Below are positions 1 to 7,726 of a stretch of 63,963 nt of DNA, one piece after another. The stretch covers positions 1-63,963 of the forward strand of contig JAKSRH010000010.1 in the NCBI GenBank assembly GCA_024403675.1. Reading direction: 5' to 3'. A program made the translations under genes and the position numbers. Source of the stretch: Saccharofermentans sp. Its GTDB lineage: Bacteria > Bacillota > Clostridia > Saccharofermentanales > Saccharofermentanaceae. Position 1 is the stretch's first letter; every line of letters begins with the position of its first letter. The notes beneath the pieces were generated by a model. That model saw only the letters and a list, made by a program, of their open reading frames with translations. It had not been told where the DNA came from and made no database searches.

Positions 1-1754
1 TCGAGTGCGTTAAACTTACATACATTTACGCACAAACCACAGTTATTACATGTTTCAGGATCAATCATAGGAGTCTTATCCTGGCTCATAATAAGTGCAG
101 GACACATAATCTTGCCACAAGCACCACACTTCTTACACTTCTCAAGGTCAACATGAACCTCAACGCCCTTCTTAGCGCGACCTGTAGGAATAAGTGCACA
201 AGGACGACGTGCGATAACAACGGAAACTGCCTCACGAGCCATTTCTTCCTTAATTACCTGCTGACATCCGAAAGTATCAACTGGGTCAACAACGCGGATA
301 GCTTCTGGCATAACGCCAACACTCTGGCAAAGGAGCTCGAGGGATACTGCAGGAGCAGCCTCAAGTCTGATATTCATACCAGTAGCTGGGTTCTGCTGAT
401 GACCTGTCATACCTGTGATGGAGTTATCAAGGATGATAAGTGTCATTGTGCTGCCGTTATAAACAGCATTCATAAGATTTGTGATACCAGAATGGAGGAA
501 TGTGGAGTCTCCAATAACACCAACCGTATTACGTGATGCCTCACCATCTGTAGCCTTATCAAAACCATGTGCCATACCTACAGAAGCACCCATACAGATT
601 ACTGTATCAACTGCCTGCATTGGAGGAAGTGCTCCAAGTGTATAACATCCGATATCACCAGTAACATTTGCATTAAGGCTGTGAAGTGCAAGAAAAAGAC
701 CCTTGTGTGGACAGCCTGCGCAAAGAACTGGTGGACGTCCTGGAGGAGTTGGGAGCTTAGTTACATCGATAGCGGCCTTAGGGAGTGCTTCATCTGTAAG
801 AGCTGCCTTAACCATTCTTGTGGAATACTCACCGAGAAGTGAGAAAAGGTCTTTACCCTCGCACTCAACACCCATTGCCTTAATCTCTGTCTCGAGGAAA
901 GGATCAAGTTCCTCTACTACTACGAGGCGGTCAACCTTAGATGCGAACTCCTTAATTGTATTCTCAGCAAGAGGCCAAACGAGACCAAGCTTCAATACGG
1001 AAGCTGTTGGAACTGCATCACGAACATACTGATAAGAAGCACCAGCTGTGATGATACCAAGCTTTGTATCTCTCATCTCAATCTTATTAAATACAGACTC
1101 TGGATTGCTATCAGCATCAGCAACAATCTGAGCTGTTCTCTTCTCTACTACAACGTGCTTGCCAATAGCATTTGCAGGCATCATTACATACTTCTTGGAA
1201 TCCTTAACATACTCCTTAATCTCGATAGGATTAGGATCATTAAGCTCTACGATAGAACGGGAGTGTGAAACTCTAGTGTGAAGTCTAATCATTACTGGAG
1301 TGTCGTACTTTTCTGAGAACTCATAAGCGTACTTTGTAAACTCTTTACACTCATTTGAATCAGAAGGCTCGAACATAGGAATCTTAGATGATCTAGCGTA
1401 ATGACGAGAATCCTGCTCATTCTGTGAAGAATGCATTCCTGGGTCATCAGCTACGCAGAATACGAGTCCTGCATTTACACCTGAATATGATACTGTAAAA
1501 AGTGGGTCAGCACATACATTCATACCAACGTGCTTCATACAAGTCATTGCACGACCACCCCTAACGGAACATCCGATAGCAGCCTCTGCTCCTACCTTCT
1601 CATTAGGCGCCCACTCACAAGCGATTTCCTTATACTTTGCAATTGTCTCTGTGATTTCAGTACTTGGAGTTCCTGGGTAAGATGAAACGAACTTAACACC
1701 AGCCTCATAAGCACCTCTAGCAACGGCTTCGTTGCCAAGAAGAATCTGTCTCAT
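1..1754 (-). CDS. iorA: Indolepyruvate:ferredoxin oxidoreductase alpha subunit (3' end outside window)
   Basis: This subunit decarboxylates aryl-2-oxoacids from aromatic amino acids with thiamine diphosphate and passes the electrons to ferredoxin. Translation begins MRQILLGNEAVARGAYEAG and continues with SSYPGTPSTE, the pyrimidine-binding domain of 2-oxoacid:ferredoxin oxidoreductases. The TPP domain carries RPPVLCAGCPHKG and GDIGCYTLG. The C-terminal part holds two ferredoxin-type motifs, CKKCGACGKIMCP and CNNCGLCVNVC. About 584 codons are visible and the reading frame runs off the window edge, so only the last few residues should be missing. The ATG at 1754 follows an AGGGG ribosome site. 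IorB, usually the next gene, would lie outside the window. Confidence 0.95.
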   Translation of the reverse strand, partial: MRQILLGNEAVARGAYEAGVKFVSSYPGTPSTEITETIAKYKEIACEWAPNEKVGAEAAIGCSVRGGRAMTCMKHVGMNVCADPLFTVSYSGVNAGLVFCVADDPGMHSSQNEQDSRHYARSSKIPMFEPSDSNECKEFTKYAYEFSEKYDTPVMIRLHTRVSHSRSIVELNDPNPIEIKEYVKDSKKYVMMPANAIGKHVVVEKRTAQIVADADSNPESVFNKIEMRDTKLGIITAGASYQYVRDAVPTASVLKLGLVWPLAENTIKEFASKVDRLVVVEELDPFLETEIKAMGVECEGKDLFSLLGEYSTRMVKAALTDEALPKAAIDVTKLPTPPGRPPVLCAGCPHKGLFLALHSLNANVTGDIGCYTLGALPPMQAVDTVICMGASVGMAHGFDKATDGEASRNTVGVIGDSTFLHSGITNLMNAVYNGSTMTLIILDNSITGMTGHQQNPATGMNIRLEAAPAVSLELLCQSVGVMPEAIRVVDPVDTFGCQQVIKEEMAREAVSVVIARRPCALIPTGRAKKGVEVHVDLEKCKKCGACGKIMCPALIMSQDKTPMIDPETCNNCGLCVNVCKFNAL

Positions 1755-1788
1755 TATAGTTCCCCTTTACGTAGAAATTAACTTTGTA

Positions 1789-1797
1789 ATTATACCA
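1789..1797 (-). promoter_or_regulatory. Extended -10 promoter for iorA
   Basis: On the minus strand TGG-TATAAT forms an extended -10 element 35 bases upstream of the iorA start. No convincing -35 hexamer lies 16-18 bases further upstream, which is common for extended -10 promoters. Assigned by eye. Confidence 0.5.
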
Positions 1798-1816
1798 CAG
1801 TAAAGGAACTACAGCA

Positions 1817-2365
1817 TCAAGCAAAAATCGAATTATACTTCTTTGACATTTCAGTTTTAAATGCACGAATACGATGACAAATATAACATCCAATGATAAC
1901 GCCGATAGTATTACCAATAACGTCATCTATTTCACATGTTCCACGCATTGTCATAAGCTGTAATACTTCAATAATTATAGAAAAGAACATCGCATACTTT
2001 ACAGACATACGATAACTCCAAAGTCTAGGAGCCATGATACCTATTGGTACAAACATAAGATAATTTAGAAAAATGTGCTCAAAACTAGTCTGTCCAGCAG
2101 CTGCCATAAGATATGACCAAAAAGGAATAAGTTGAATACTTATATGATTACCACTACTACGACCAAGCACTGTATAAAAAATCACTAAAACTAAATAAGC
2201 AACTAATGCACCTGCATATTTACGTTTACGTGTACTACGCTTACCTTCTAATACAATAAATGCAACAAGACCAGAAGCAACTGCAACTACGATCCATATA
2301 GGATTAAAAACAAAATACGTATTAACAATATTGTAAATACGAAGCATGCAGTCAACCTGATTCAT
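1817..2365 (-). CDS. VanZ-like integral membrane protein
   Basis: A 182-residue membrane protein of the VanZ-like family. It has an N-terminal membrane segment (about residues 20-38), a second (about 50-68) containing FYTVLGRSSG, and further segments around LNYLMFVPIGIMAPRLW and VKYAMFFSIIIEVLQL. The LIPFWSY, N-x-x-x-F-x-P-x-G and E-x-x-Q patterns are those expected in VanZ domains. VanZ gives low-level teicoplanin resistance in enterococci, but most family members have no known role. It is a single gene between the rplT terminator and the iorA promoter. The ATG at 2365 is preceded by AAAGGGGAA. Family call good, function unknown. Confidence 0.8.
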   Translation of the reverse strand: MNQVDCMLRIYNIVNTYFVFNPIWIVVAVASGLVAFIVLEGKRSTRKRKYAGALVAYLVLVIFYTVLGRSSGNHISIQLIPFWSYLMAAAGQTSFEHIFLNYLMFVPIGIMAPRLWSYRMSVKYAMFFSIIIEVLQLMTMRGTCEIDDVIGNTIGVIIGCYICHRIRAFKTEMSKKYNSIFA

Positions 2366-2572
2366 GAAGCGTTCCCCTTTCTTTTTATGATTTAATTCTA
2401 TCGTTCTTTTACGGGGATTTTTTTACGAGCTCATAAACAAAATATACTAGCTGATTCACATTTTGACATAATTTAGCGAACTATTATTCGTTTGTGCGTT
2501 ACTAAGCATCACCTTGTCACATATAACGCAATTCACGAATTAATAGTGTTCGTTACTCTTTTTTTTACAAAA

Positions 2573-2601
2573 CAAAAACCGTCCGCTTAATACGGACGGT
2601 T
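2573..2601 (-). terminator. Rho-independent terminator of infC-rpmI-rplT
   Basis: On the minus strand an 8-bp stem, ACCGTCCG paired with CGGACGGT, has a 7-base loop (TATTAAG) and is followed by TTTTTGTTTTGT. It lies 26 bases downstream of the rplT stop codon. Confidence 0.9.
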
Positions 2602-2626
2602 ATTAAGAATCTTAATTAATTAATAA

Positions 2627-2980
2627 TTAAAGAGCCTTCTTAGCCTGCTCACAGAGAGCTGCAAAACCCTGAGCATCTGTGATAGCGATATCAGAAAGAA
2701 CCTTACGGTCGAGCTCGATACCAGCCTTCTTAAGACCATTCATGAACTTAGAATAAGAAAGACCATTGATACGTGCAGCAGCATTGATTCTTGTGATCCA
2801 AAGCTTTCTGAAATCTCTCTTCTTCTGTCTTCTGTCTCTGTATGCATAGGAACCAGACTTAAGAACTGCCTGATTAGCTACCTTGAAGAGCTTGCTCTTC
2901 TTACCGAAGTAACCCTTTGCCTGCTTCAAAATCTTATGGTGACGTGCTCTAGTACGAATACCTCTTTTAACTCTAGACAT
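2627..2980 (-). CDS. rplT: 50S ribosomal protein L20
   Basis: L20 binds 23S rRNA early in assembly of the large ribosomal subunit. The 117-residue protein has the family length. It starts [19 protein letters not shown], followed by [19 protein letters not shown] and the basic helix [18 protein letters not shown]. It is the last gene of infC-rpmI-rplT, 27 bases after rpmI, with a strong AGGAGG site. In Bacillus, L20 represses this operon by binding its leader RNA; a leader with an attenuator lies upstream of infC here. Confidence 0.98.
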   Translation of the reverse strand: MSRVKRGIRTRARHHKILKQAKGYFGKKSKLFKVANQAVLKSGSYAYRDRRQKKRDFRKLWITRINAAARINGLSYSKFMNGLKKAGIELDRKVLSDIAITDAQGFAALCEQAKKAL

Positions 2981-3007
2981 TTATATATCCTCCTTCAAGA
3001 TAGAAAA

Positions 3008-3205
3008 TTACATGTAAGGGATCATCTTACGAATGATCTTTGTATCAGGTGCAGATGCAACTGTGTTGTGACGGAGATGTCTCATTCTCTTTGTAGGTCT
3101 CTTAGAAAGAATGTGACGACGGAAGCTCTGTGCACGAAGTACCTTACCTGTACCTGTAACCTTAAATCTCTTCTTGGATGCGCTGTGTGTCTTCTGCTTA
3201 GGCAT
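3008..3205 (-). CDS. rpmI: 50S ribosomal protein L35
   Basis: A small basic large-subunit protein of 65 residues, the usual length. It starts MPKQKTHSASKKRFKVTGT, followed by GKVLRAQSFRRHILSKR, both typical of L35. It sits between infC (22 bases) and rplT (27 bases), the conserved bacterial order. AGGAGG precedes the ATG. Confidence 0.98.
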   Translation of the reverse strand: MPKQKTHSASKKRFKVTGTGKVLRAQSFRRHILSKRPTKRMRHLRHNTVASAPDTKIIRKMIPYM

Positions 3206-3227
3206 TTTTATATCCTCCTTGAATTAA

Positions 3228-3752
3228 TTACTTATTTTTCTTTGGAACGAGATACATTACCATGTTACGTCCCTCGATCTTTGGCTTTTTATCAATCTGT
3301 CCGTATTCCTCGATACCCTCAGCGAACTTCTCCATAACGGCGAAACCCTGCTGCTGATATGCCATCTCACGGCCACGGAATCTGATGTTAATCTTTACTC
3401 TGTCTCCTGCCTTAAGGAACTTGATAACTGCCTTCTGCTTAACCTCGATGTCATGAACATCTGTTGTGAGCTTAATGCCAATCTCCTTAAGTTCTGTTTC
3501 CTTCTGCTTCTTACGAGCTTCCTTCTCTCTCTTACCCTGCTCGAAAAGGAACTTACCGTAGTCCATTACCTTGCATACAGGATTATCAGGGTTAGAAGAA
3601 ATGCATACGAGATCAACTCCTGCCTCGTCAGCTGCCTTAAGAGCTTCTTCAATTGGAACGATACCCTTCATCTCACCGTCAGCGTCAATAAGACGAACCT
3701 GAGCGAAAGTGATATCTTCGTTAATCATCTGATTACCGGTTGGCTTTGCGAT
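3228..3752 (-). CDS. infC: Translation initiation factor IF-3, probable AUC start
   Basis: IF-3 binds the 30S subunit and proofreads start-codon and initiator-tRNA selection. MINEDITFAQVRLIDADG marks the N-terminal domain, then a Lys/Arg-rich linker (EQGKREKEARKKQKETEL), then the C-terminal domain RVKINIRFRGREMAYQQQG. The start is unusual. An 8-base Shine-Dalgarno AGGAGGTG occupies 3766-3759. Six bases later comes ATC at 3752, which gives ideal spacing. The in-frame GTG at 3761 lies inside the Shine-Dalgarno itself, and the first ATG (3728) is 30 bases away. IF-3 discriminates against rare start codons, and infC in E. coli and Bacillus starts with AUU, so a rare codon would give autoregulation. 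Gene call certain, start inferred. Confidence 0.93.
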   Translation of the reverse strand: MAKPTGNQMINEDITFAQVRLIDADGEMKGIVPIEEALKAADEAGVDLVCISSNPDNPVCKVMDYGKFLFEQGKREKEARKKQKETELKEIGIKLTTDVHDIEVKQKAVIKFLKAGDRVKINIRFRGREMAYQQQGFAVMEKFAEGIEEYGQIDKKPKIEGRNMVMYLVPKKNK

Positions 3753-3767
3753 GTGAAACACCTCCTG

Positions 3768-3908
3768 ACCATAAAAAAAGAACGGTTCTTACAAAACCCG
3801 TTCTCAAACACCCAAGCATCCGTTATACTTGAAAGTTATTAACCTCTTTACTAGCCTGTCTTACGACCGCCGCTTAAGGTGAGACACGGAGTTCTGCTTT
3901 TATTTACT
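3768..3908 (-). promoter_or_regulatory. Leader RNA of the infC-rpmI-rplT operon
   Basis: About 140 bases separate the predicted transcription start near 3907 from the infC Shine-Dalgarno. The segment is not coding and ends in an intrinsic terminator just before the ribosome site. This is the layout of L20/IF-3 autoregulatory leaders in Firmicutes, where L20 binding favours termination. I see the promoter, spacing and terminator directly. I did not derive the L20-binding pseudoknot or junction, so the controlling ligand is inferred from the operon. Confidence 0.65.
3773..3804 (-). terminator. Attenuator terminator in the infC leader
   Basis: On the minus strand AGAACGG pairs with CCGTTCT, with an inner TT/AA extension across a bulged G, followed by seven T residues. 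It lies 6 bases upstream of the infC Shine-Dalgarno, so it must be conditional. Confidence 0.8.
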
Positions 3909-3913
3909 CGAAG

Positions 3914-3942
3914 ATAATACCCATACGTTAAAGGTTTGTCAA
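3914..3942 (-). promoter_or_regulatory. Sigma-A promoter of infC-rpmI-rplT
   Basis: On the minus strand a consensus -35 TTGACA (3942-3937) and a -10 TATTAT (3919-3914) are separated by 17 bases. Confidence 0.85.
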
Positions 3943-4033
3943 TGTTTTTCGCAAAAATTTATTTGAATTTCTGCATTTATCCTTAATTCGTAGTATATTT
4001 ATATCTGTATAAATTATATAAGAGGTATATATC

Positions 4034-5224
4034 ATGATAGCAAAAAGAATGATTACAAAACTCGAGGGTGGTTCCCTCATCCGTAAGATGTTCGAAGAAG
4101 GCAACCGTCTCAAGGCAATCTACGGTGCAGATAAGGTATTTGACTTCTCCATTGGTAACCCAGACCTCGAGCCTCCAAAGGAAGTAACAGACGCTCTCGT
4201 AGAACTAGCTTCAAATCCTACTCCTGGCATGCACGGATACATGAGCAATAGTGGTTACGAATCCACACGAGCAATTATCGCCAAGAAGCGCTCTGAAGAG
4301 TCTGGTCTCGATATCAAAGCTGATGCTGTTTGCATGACTGTAGGTGCTGCAGCTGCTATGAACGACGTTCTCCACTCTCTCCTTGATGATGGTGATGAGG
4401 TAATCGTTCTTGCTCCATACTTCATGGAATATAACAACTACATTGATAACCACGGTGGTAAGGTTGTATCCGTTTCTACCGATGACAGTTTCATGCCTGA
4501 CTTCGAGGCAATCGCAGCTGCTATTACAGTTAAGACAAAGGCAATTATCATAAACTCTCCAAATAACCCATCTGGAGTTATCTATTCAGCAGAGCAACTC
4601 ATTAAGCTCAACAATCTTCTCAAGGCACAAGACCACGTAATCCAGGTTATCTCCGACGAGCCTTATATCGACCTCGTATACGATGGCATGGAAGTTCCTG
4701 CTGTTCTCAAGTACATCGACAACGTAGTAATCTGCTTCTCTTGGAGTAAATCCCTTTCCCTCCCAGGTGAGAGAATCGGATACACACTCGTATCACCAAA
4801 GAACGAGGACTACGCTGACCTCACTGGTGCTATCGTTCTTTCTAACAGAATCCTCGGCTCCGTTAACGCACCTGCTATCTGGCAGAAAGTTATTGAGAAG
4901 TCTCTCTACGCTAAAGTTGACGTAGCAAACTACGAGCACCGTCGTAACCTCCTTTATGGCAACATCATTGACGCTGGTTTTGATTCAGTTAAGCCTAACG
5001 GCGCCCTCTACGTTTTCATGAAGACACCTAACGGCATGACAGATGCTGAATTCTCTGCTGTATGCGCAAAGTACAACCTCCTTCTTGTTCCTGGCGCAAG
5101 CTTCTCACGCGCAGGTTACTGCCGTCTCGCATTCTGTGTATCTGAGGCTACAATCAAAGGATCCCGTCAGGCATTCTTCGCAATCGCCGACGAGCTCGGT
5201 ATCGCACACAAGGCTGAACTTTAA
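4034..5224 (+). CDS. PLP-dependent class I/II aminotransferase
   Basis: A 396-residue fold-type I aminotransferase of the aspartate/aromatic group. FSIGNPDLEPP is the substrate-binding start of the family. INSPNNPSGVIYS is the N-P-x-N-P-S/T-G motif and ISDEPYIDLVYDG has the cofactor-contacting Asp and Tyr. CFSWSKSLSLPGERIGY carries the Schiff-base lysine and the Arg-Ile-Gly motif. The exact amino-acid substrate cannot be told from sequence. It is the only protein gene clearly on the plus strand. The ATG follows AGAGG by nine bases and a terminator follows the stop, so it is monocistronic. Its start is divergent from the infC promoter. Confidence 0.9.
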   Translation: MIAKRMITKLEGGSLIRKMFEEGNRLKAIYGADKVFDFSIGNPDLEPPKEVTDALVELASNPTPGMHGYMSNSGYESTRAIIAKKRSEESGLDIKADAVCMTVGAAAAMNDVLHSLLDDGDEVIVLAPYFMEYNNYIDNHGGKVVSVSTDDSFMPDFEAIAAAITVKTKAIIINSPNNPSGVIYSAEQLIKLNNLLKAQDHVIQVISDEPYIDLVYDGMEVPAVLKYIDNVVICFSWSKSLSLPGERIGYTLVSPKNEDYADLTGAIVLSNRILGSVNAPAIWQKVIEKSLYAKVDVANYEHRRNLLYGNIIDAGFDSVKPNGALYVFMKTPNGMTDAEFSAVCAKYNLLLVPGASFSRAGYCRLAFCVSEATIKGSRQAFFAIADELGIAHKAEL

Positions 5225-5247
5225 AATTAAATCTTTCGCTATTATTA

Positions 5248-5287
5248 AAAGTGCATCCCGTACTATTTACGAGATGCACTTTTTGTT
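5248..5287 (+). terminator. Terminator after the aminotransferase
   Basis: AAAGTGCATC pairs with GATGCACTTT with an inner CGTA/TACG extension, followed by a T-rich tail. It starts 23 bases after the stop codon. Confidence 0.85.
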
Positions 5288-5348
5288 TGTGTGGAAGTCA
5301 TAATTAAGAATGACACCGCTAGGTTGAACCGGAAGCTTCTCGAAAGGA

Positions 5349-5942
5349 TTATTTTACGTAGAACACAAATTCACCATTATCGTCCCACATATCATCCCAG
5401 CTACAGAATTTATTACCATCAATACTTTCTTCAAGATACTCCATATCACAGTTTGCCTTAAAGTAACTTATAAGTTCCTGTGTCTCCTCATTATCATCCC
5501 AGTATCTCAGATAGTTAAAAACGCAACTATCCTGAAAGTCAACTGCATTAATATCAGCACCTTCATCAATTAACCAATAAATAATATCAGTATTATTTCT
5601 GTTACCATTAAGAGCCGCAAGTAATGGTGTTCTTGGATAATCTGGATTGGAAGATTCAATATCGGCACCGTTATCGTATATAGCCATGGCAAAATCCATA
5701 TCTACTTCACAAGCATATGCAAACAGAGAAACATTTTCTGTATCAGCGCCCTTAAAACAGTCAGTACAGTCAGGATCATAATTACCTTCTTTGGCCATTT
5801 TCAAGGTATCTTTATAGCCCGTTCCATCTTGTTCATATTCGTACATCTTTTTTGCAAGCTTATATGTGTCATCAAATGAACACGATGCCATTAACAAAGC
5901 ACAGATACAAAAAATAATTATCACAGTAATTTTCTTCATCAT
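5349..5942 (-). CDS. Ankyrin-repeat lipoprotein
   Basis: A 197-residue predicted lipoprotein. The N-terminus MMKKITVIIIFCICALLMAS then Cys is a lipoprotein signal with an MASC lipobox, so the mature protein should be lipid-anchored outside the membrane. The body has ankyrin-type repeats: MAIYDNGADIESSNPDYPRT, then PLLAALNGNRNN and YWLIDEGADINAVDFQD. Ankyrin repeats usually mediate protein binding; the partner is unknown. The gene lies 36 bases downstream of the MerR-type regulator on the same strand, so they may share a transcript. An AGAGGG site precedes the first ATG. Confidence 0.75.
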   Translation of the reverse strand: MMKKITVIIIFCICALLMASCSFDDTYKLAKKMYEYEQDGTGYKDTLKMAKEGNYDPDCTDCFKGADTENVSLFAYACEVDMDFAMAIYDNGADIESSNPDYPRTPLLAALNGNRNNTDIIYWLIDEGADINAVDFQDSCVFNYLRYWDDNEETQELISYFKANCDMEYLEESIDGNKFCSWDDMWDDNGEFVFYVK

Positions 5943-5978
5943 AAAATCCCTCTATTCCATATATAGGTTTTAACAGAC

Positions 5979-6713
5979 TTATTCTACATCACCACAATAG
6001 ATTTGAATTGCTTTATCAAGGAAAACAGCTGTTCCCTCTCCACCGCATTCATCGATATTCTTTGTGAATTCTCCGCCACCAGAATACATTTTTCCAAGAC
6101 CAAGTAAAATTCTATCCGTACAGTTATACAAATTTTCAGTAATATAGGCCTGAATTCTTTTTACCACGTCCTGAGCTTCAGAAGAAGAAGGATCCTTATC
6201 CTTTATATCGCCAGCTTCTTTGAACAACAACATAAATCTGTCCGCCAAAAGCTGTTCTTCTTCCTCAGTACGATTTTTCTGCTTTTCCTGCATCTGTTCA
6301 TACTCTGGTGTATTACCGTATAGTTCCTTCGCCTGTCTGGAATATTCATCAAGCTTACTTCTATCAAAAGCTTTAAAATCCATATATTTTACTCCTAACA
6401 TTTTTATTCCAAGAGCAAAGTTCATAAGGTTTTCAATATGTTCCTTCTTTAACTTCAGAAGTTCAATCTGTTGTTCCAAGGCCTTGTTTCTGTCAAAGTC
6501 AGGACTACTGATAATATTCTTTATATCCTTAAGAGGAAACTCTAGTTCGCGAAAAAGTAAGATGTATTTGAGGCGGTCAAGATCTGTATCGTCATACAGT
6601 CTGTAACCAGAATCGGTGTATCCCGTCGGATGTAAAAGACCAATCTTATCGTAATACTGAAGCGTGCGTATACTCACCCCTGCAATTTTACTTACCTCAT
6701 GTACTGTCATCAT
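5979..6713 (-). CDS. MerR-family regulator with TipAS-type effector domain
   Basis: A 244-residue transcription factor. The N-terminus has the MerR winged helix: VHEVSKIAGVSIRTLQYYDK, GYRLYDDTDLDRL, and LKDIKNII. Residues about 60-110 form the dimerising coiled coil. The C-terminal 120 residues resemble the TipAS antibiotic-recognition domain (ALEQQIELLKLKKEHIENL then a helical domain ending QIYCGDVE). TipA-like proteins bind thiopeptides or other amphipathic drugs and activate efflux or sequestration genes. The effector here is unknown. The start at 6713 follows AGGAGG by nine bases. Confidence 0.85.
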   Translation of the reverse strand: MMTVHEVSKIAGVSIRTLQYYDKIGLLHPTGYTDSGYRLYDDTDLDRLKYILLFRELEFPLKDIKNIISSPDFDRNKALEQQIELLKLKKEHIENLMNFALGIKMLGVKYMDFKAFDRSKLDEYSRQAKELYGNTPEYEQMQEKQKNRTEEEEQLLADRFMLLFKEAGDIKDKDPSSSEAQDVVKRIQAYITENLYNCTDRILLGLGKMYSGGGEFTKNIDECGGEGTAVFLDKAIQIYCGDVE

Positions 6714-6792
6714 TATGGGTTTCCTCCTTTGCTCTTATAGCATCACTATAAACTATTACGTTACGTAGGAGTCAACACCATTTTTATAATTT

Positions 6793-7368
6793 TCATCTAA
6801 GAAAATAAGCAATAATAAGAACTATAGCCAATGTAATAAGACCTGCAATTACTCCGCTTAATACCTGCTGATAAATCTTCTTGCCATCTTCTCTTGCAGT
6901 CTCAATCTCGTTAAGACGATTACCCTTCATGTATTCAGTAATCTCGCGATAAGTTGAAATACTATTTTCCTTCTTAAACTTTTCAACCTTAAAGGAAAAA
7001 ATCATTGTTCCAATGAAGAACACGCCCCAGATGCAGGCACCGATTAAACCAAGATACTTTATTAAAGGAATTGCTGATACCATTAAAATCAACATAAGTC
7101 CAAACAATATATATCCATAGTTCTGTAATTTCTTCTGATCTTCTTTTCTGATAATTTCTTTCATTTTTTCTATATCTCCTTTGACAAGTTCATCTATGGA
7201 GACTTCAAAAATTTCACTCAAAATCATAAGACTTTTTACATCAGGGTAGCTCTTATCATTTTCCCAACTAGAAATTGTCTGTCTTGATACGTACGCTTTC
7301 TCAGCCAAAACCTCTTGAGACATAGACATCTTGCTACGCAATTCCTTGATGTGATTTCCGAGTTCCAT
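6793..7368 (-). CDS. XRE-family regulator with C-terminal membrane segments
   Basis: A 191-residue protein. Residues 1-60 are a Cro/CI-type helix-turn-helix (KELRSKMSMSQEVLAEKAYV, SRQTISSWENDKSYPD). The rest has three hydrophobic segments: YILFGLMLILMVSAIPLI, LIGACIWGVFFIGTMIF and GVIAGLITLAIVLIIAYF. It is thus probably a membrane-anchored regulator, a frequent type in Clostridia. The frame stays open 31 codons upstream, but GGAGGTGACGAAA directly before the ATG at 7368 decides the start. It has its own promoter (7442-7471). The target is unknown; the MerR gene follows 80 bases downstream. Confidence 0.85.
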   Translation of the reverse strand: MELGNHIKELRSKMSMSQEVLAEKAYVSRQTISSWENDKSYPDVKSLMILSEIFEVSIDELVKGDIEKMKEIIRKEDQKKLQNYGYILFGLMLILMVSAIPLIKYLGLIGACIWGVFFIGTMIFSFKVEKFKKENSISTYREITEYMKGNRLNEIETAREDGKKIYQQVLSGVIAGLITLAIVLIIAYFLR

Positions 7369-7441
7369 TTTCGTCACCTCCGTTGTAGCTACAGCATAGT
7401 CTGCTGCATTGTTTTTGTCTGTCAAAAGGTCTTTACAACCA

Positions 7442-7471
7442 ATAATATAAGGCTTTTTCAAGTTTTGTCAA
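7442..7471 (-). promoter_or_regulatory. Promoter of the XRE-family regulator
   Basis: On the minus strand TTGACA (7471-7466) and TATTAT (7447-7442) are 18 bases apart, about 75 bases upstream of the start codon. Confidence 0.7.
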
Positions 7472-7494
7472 AATTCTTAGCACACTATTTTCCA

Positions 7495-7526
7495 AGAAAA
7501 AAGAGTCCCAGTATAACCAGGACTCT
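7495..7526 (-). terminator. Terminator after the ABC exporter cassette
   Basis: On the minus strand AGAGTCC pairs with GGACTCT, followed by a run of T. It lies downstream of the permease gene and of the three palindromes at 7555-7726, so the palindromes should be within the transcript's 3' region. Confidence 0.75.
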
Positions 7527-7554
7527 AATTAATCATTCTACTTACTAGATGTGA

Positions 7555-7618
7555 GGAAACTTGTTTTTGCGCCTTCCGCACGAACGAAGTGAGGAGGACT
7601 TAAGCAAAAAAAGTTTCC
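7555..7618. repeat. Palindromic element 1
   Basis: Arms GGAAACTTGTTTTTGC (7555-7570) and GCAAAAAAAGTTTCC (7604-7618) are complementary except for one bulged base. They flank a degenerate copy (CTTCCGCACGAACGAAGTGA) of the core found in elements 2 and 3. It can form a hairpin of over 20 bp. Confidence 0.8.
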
Positions 7619-7624
7619 GAGCAT

Positions 7625-7649
7625 CCTCCGCACAAGCGAAGCGCGGAGG
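7625..7649. repeat. Palindromic element 2, core only
   Basis: The core starts CCTCCGC and ends GCGGAGG (7625-7649), giving a 7-bp GC stem. It is identical over 25 bases to element 3, but lacks complementary outer arms. Confidence 0.8.
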
Positions 7650-7663
7650 ACCCACAGGAATGA

Positions 7664-7726
7664 GAGAAATAATTTTGCGACCTCCGCACAAGCGAAGCGC
7701 GGAGGACCGGAGCAAAATTATTTCTC
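7664..7726. repeat. Palindromic element 3, includes the permease stop codon
   Basis: Perfect 15-base arms, GAGAAATAATTTTGC (7664-7678) and GCAAAATTATTTCTC (7712-7726), flank the same core as element 2 (7681-7705). The right arm contains the last codons and the stop codon of the permease gene ending at 7718. That mRNA end would therefore be buried in a long hairpin. Confidence 0.85.

Noticed and set aside
2402..2572. Regulatory RNA upstream of the VanZ-like gene
   Set aside because: AT-rich with no stable hairpin or recognised motif; I see nothing supportable there.
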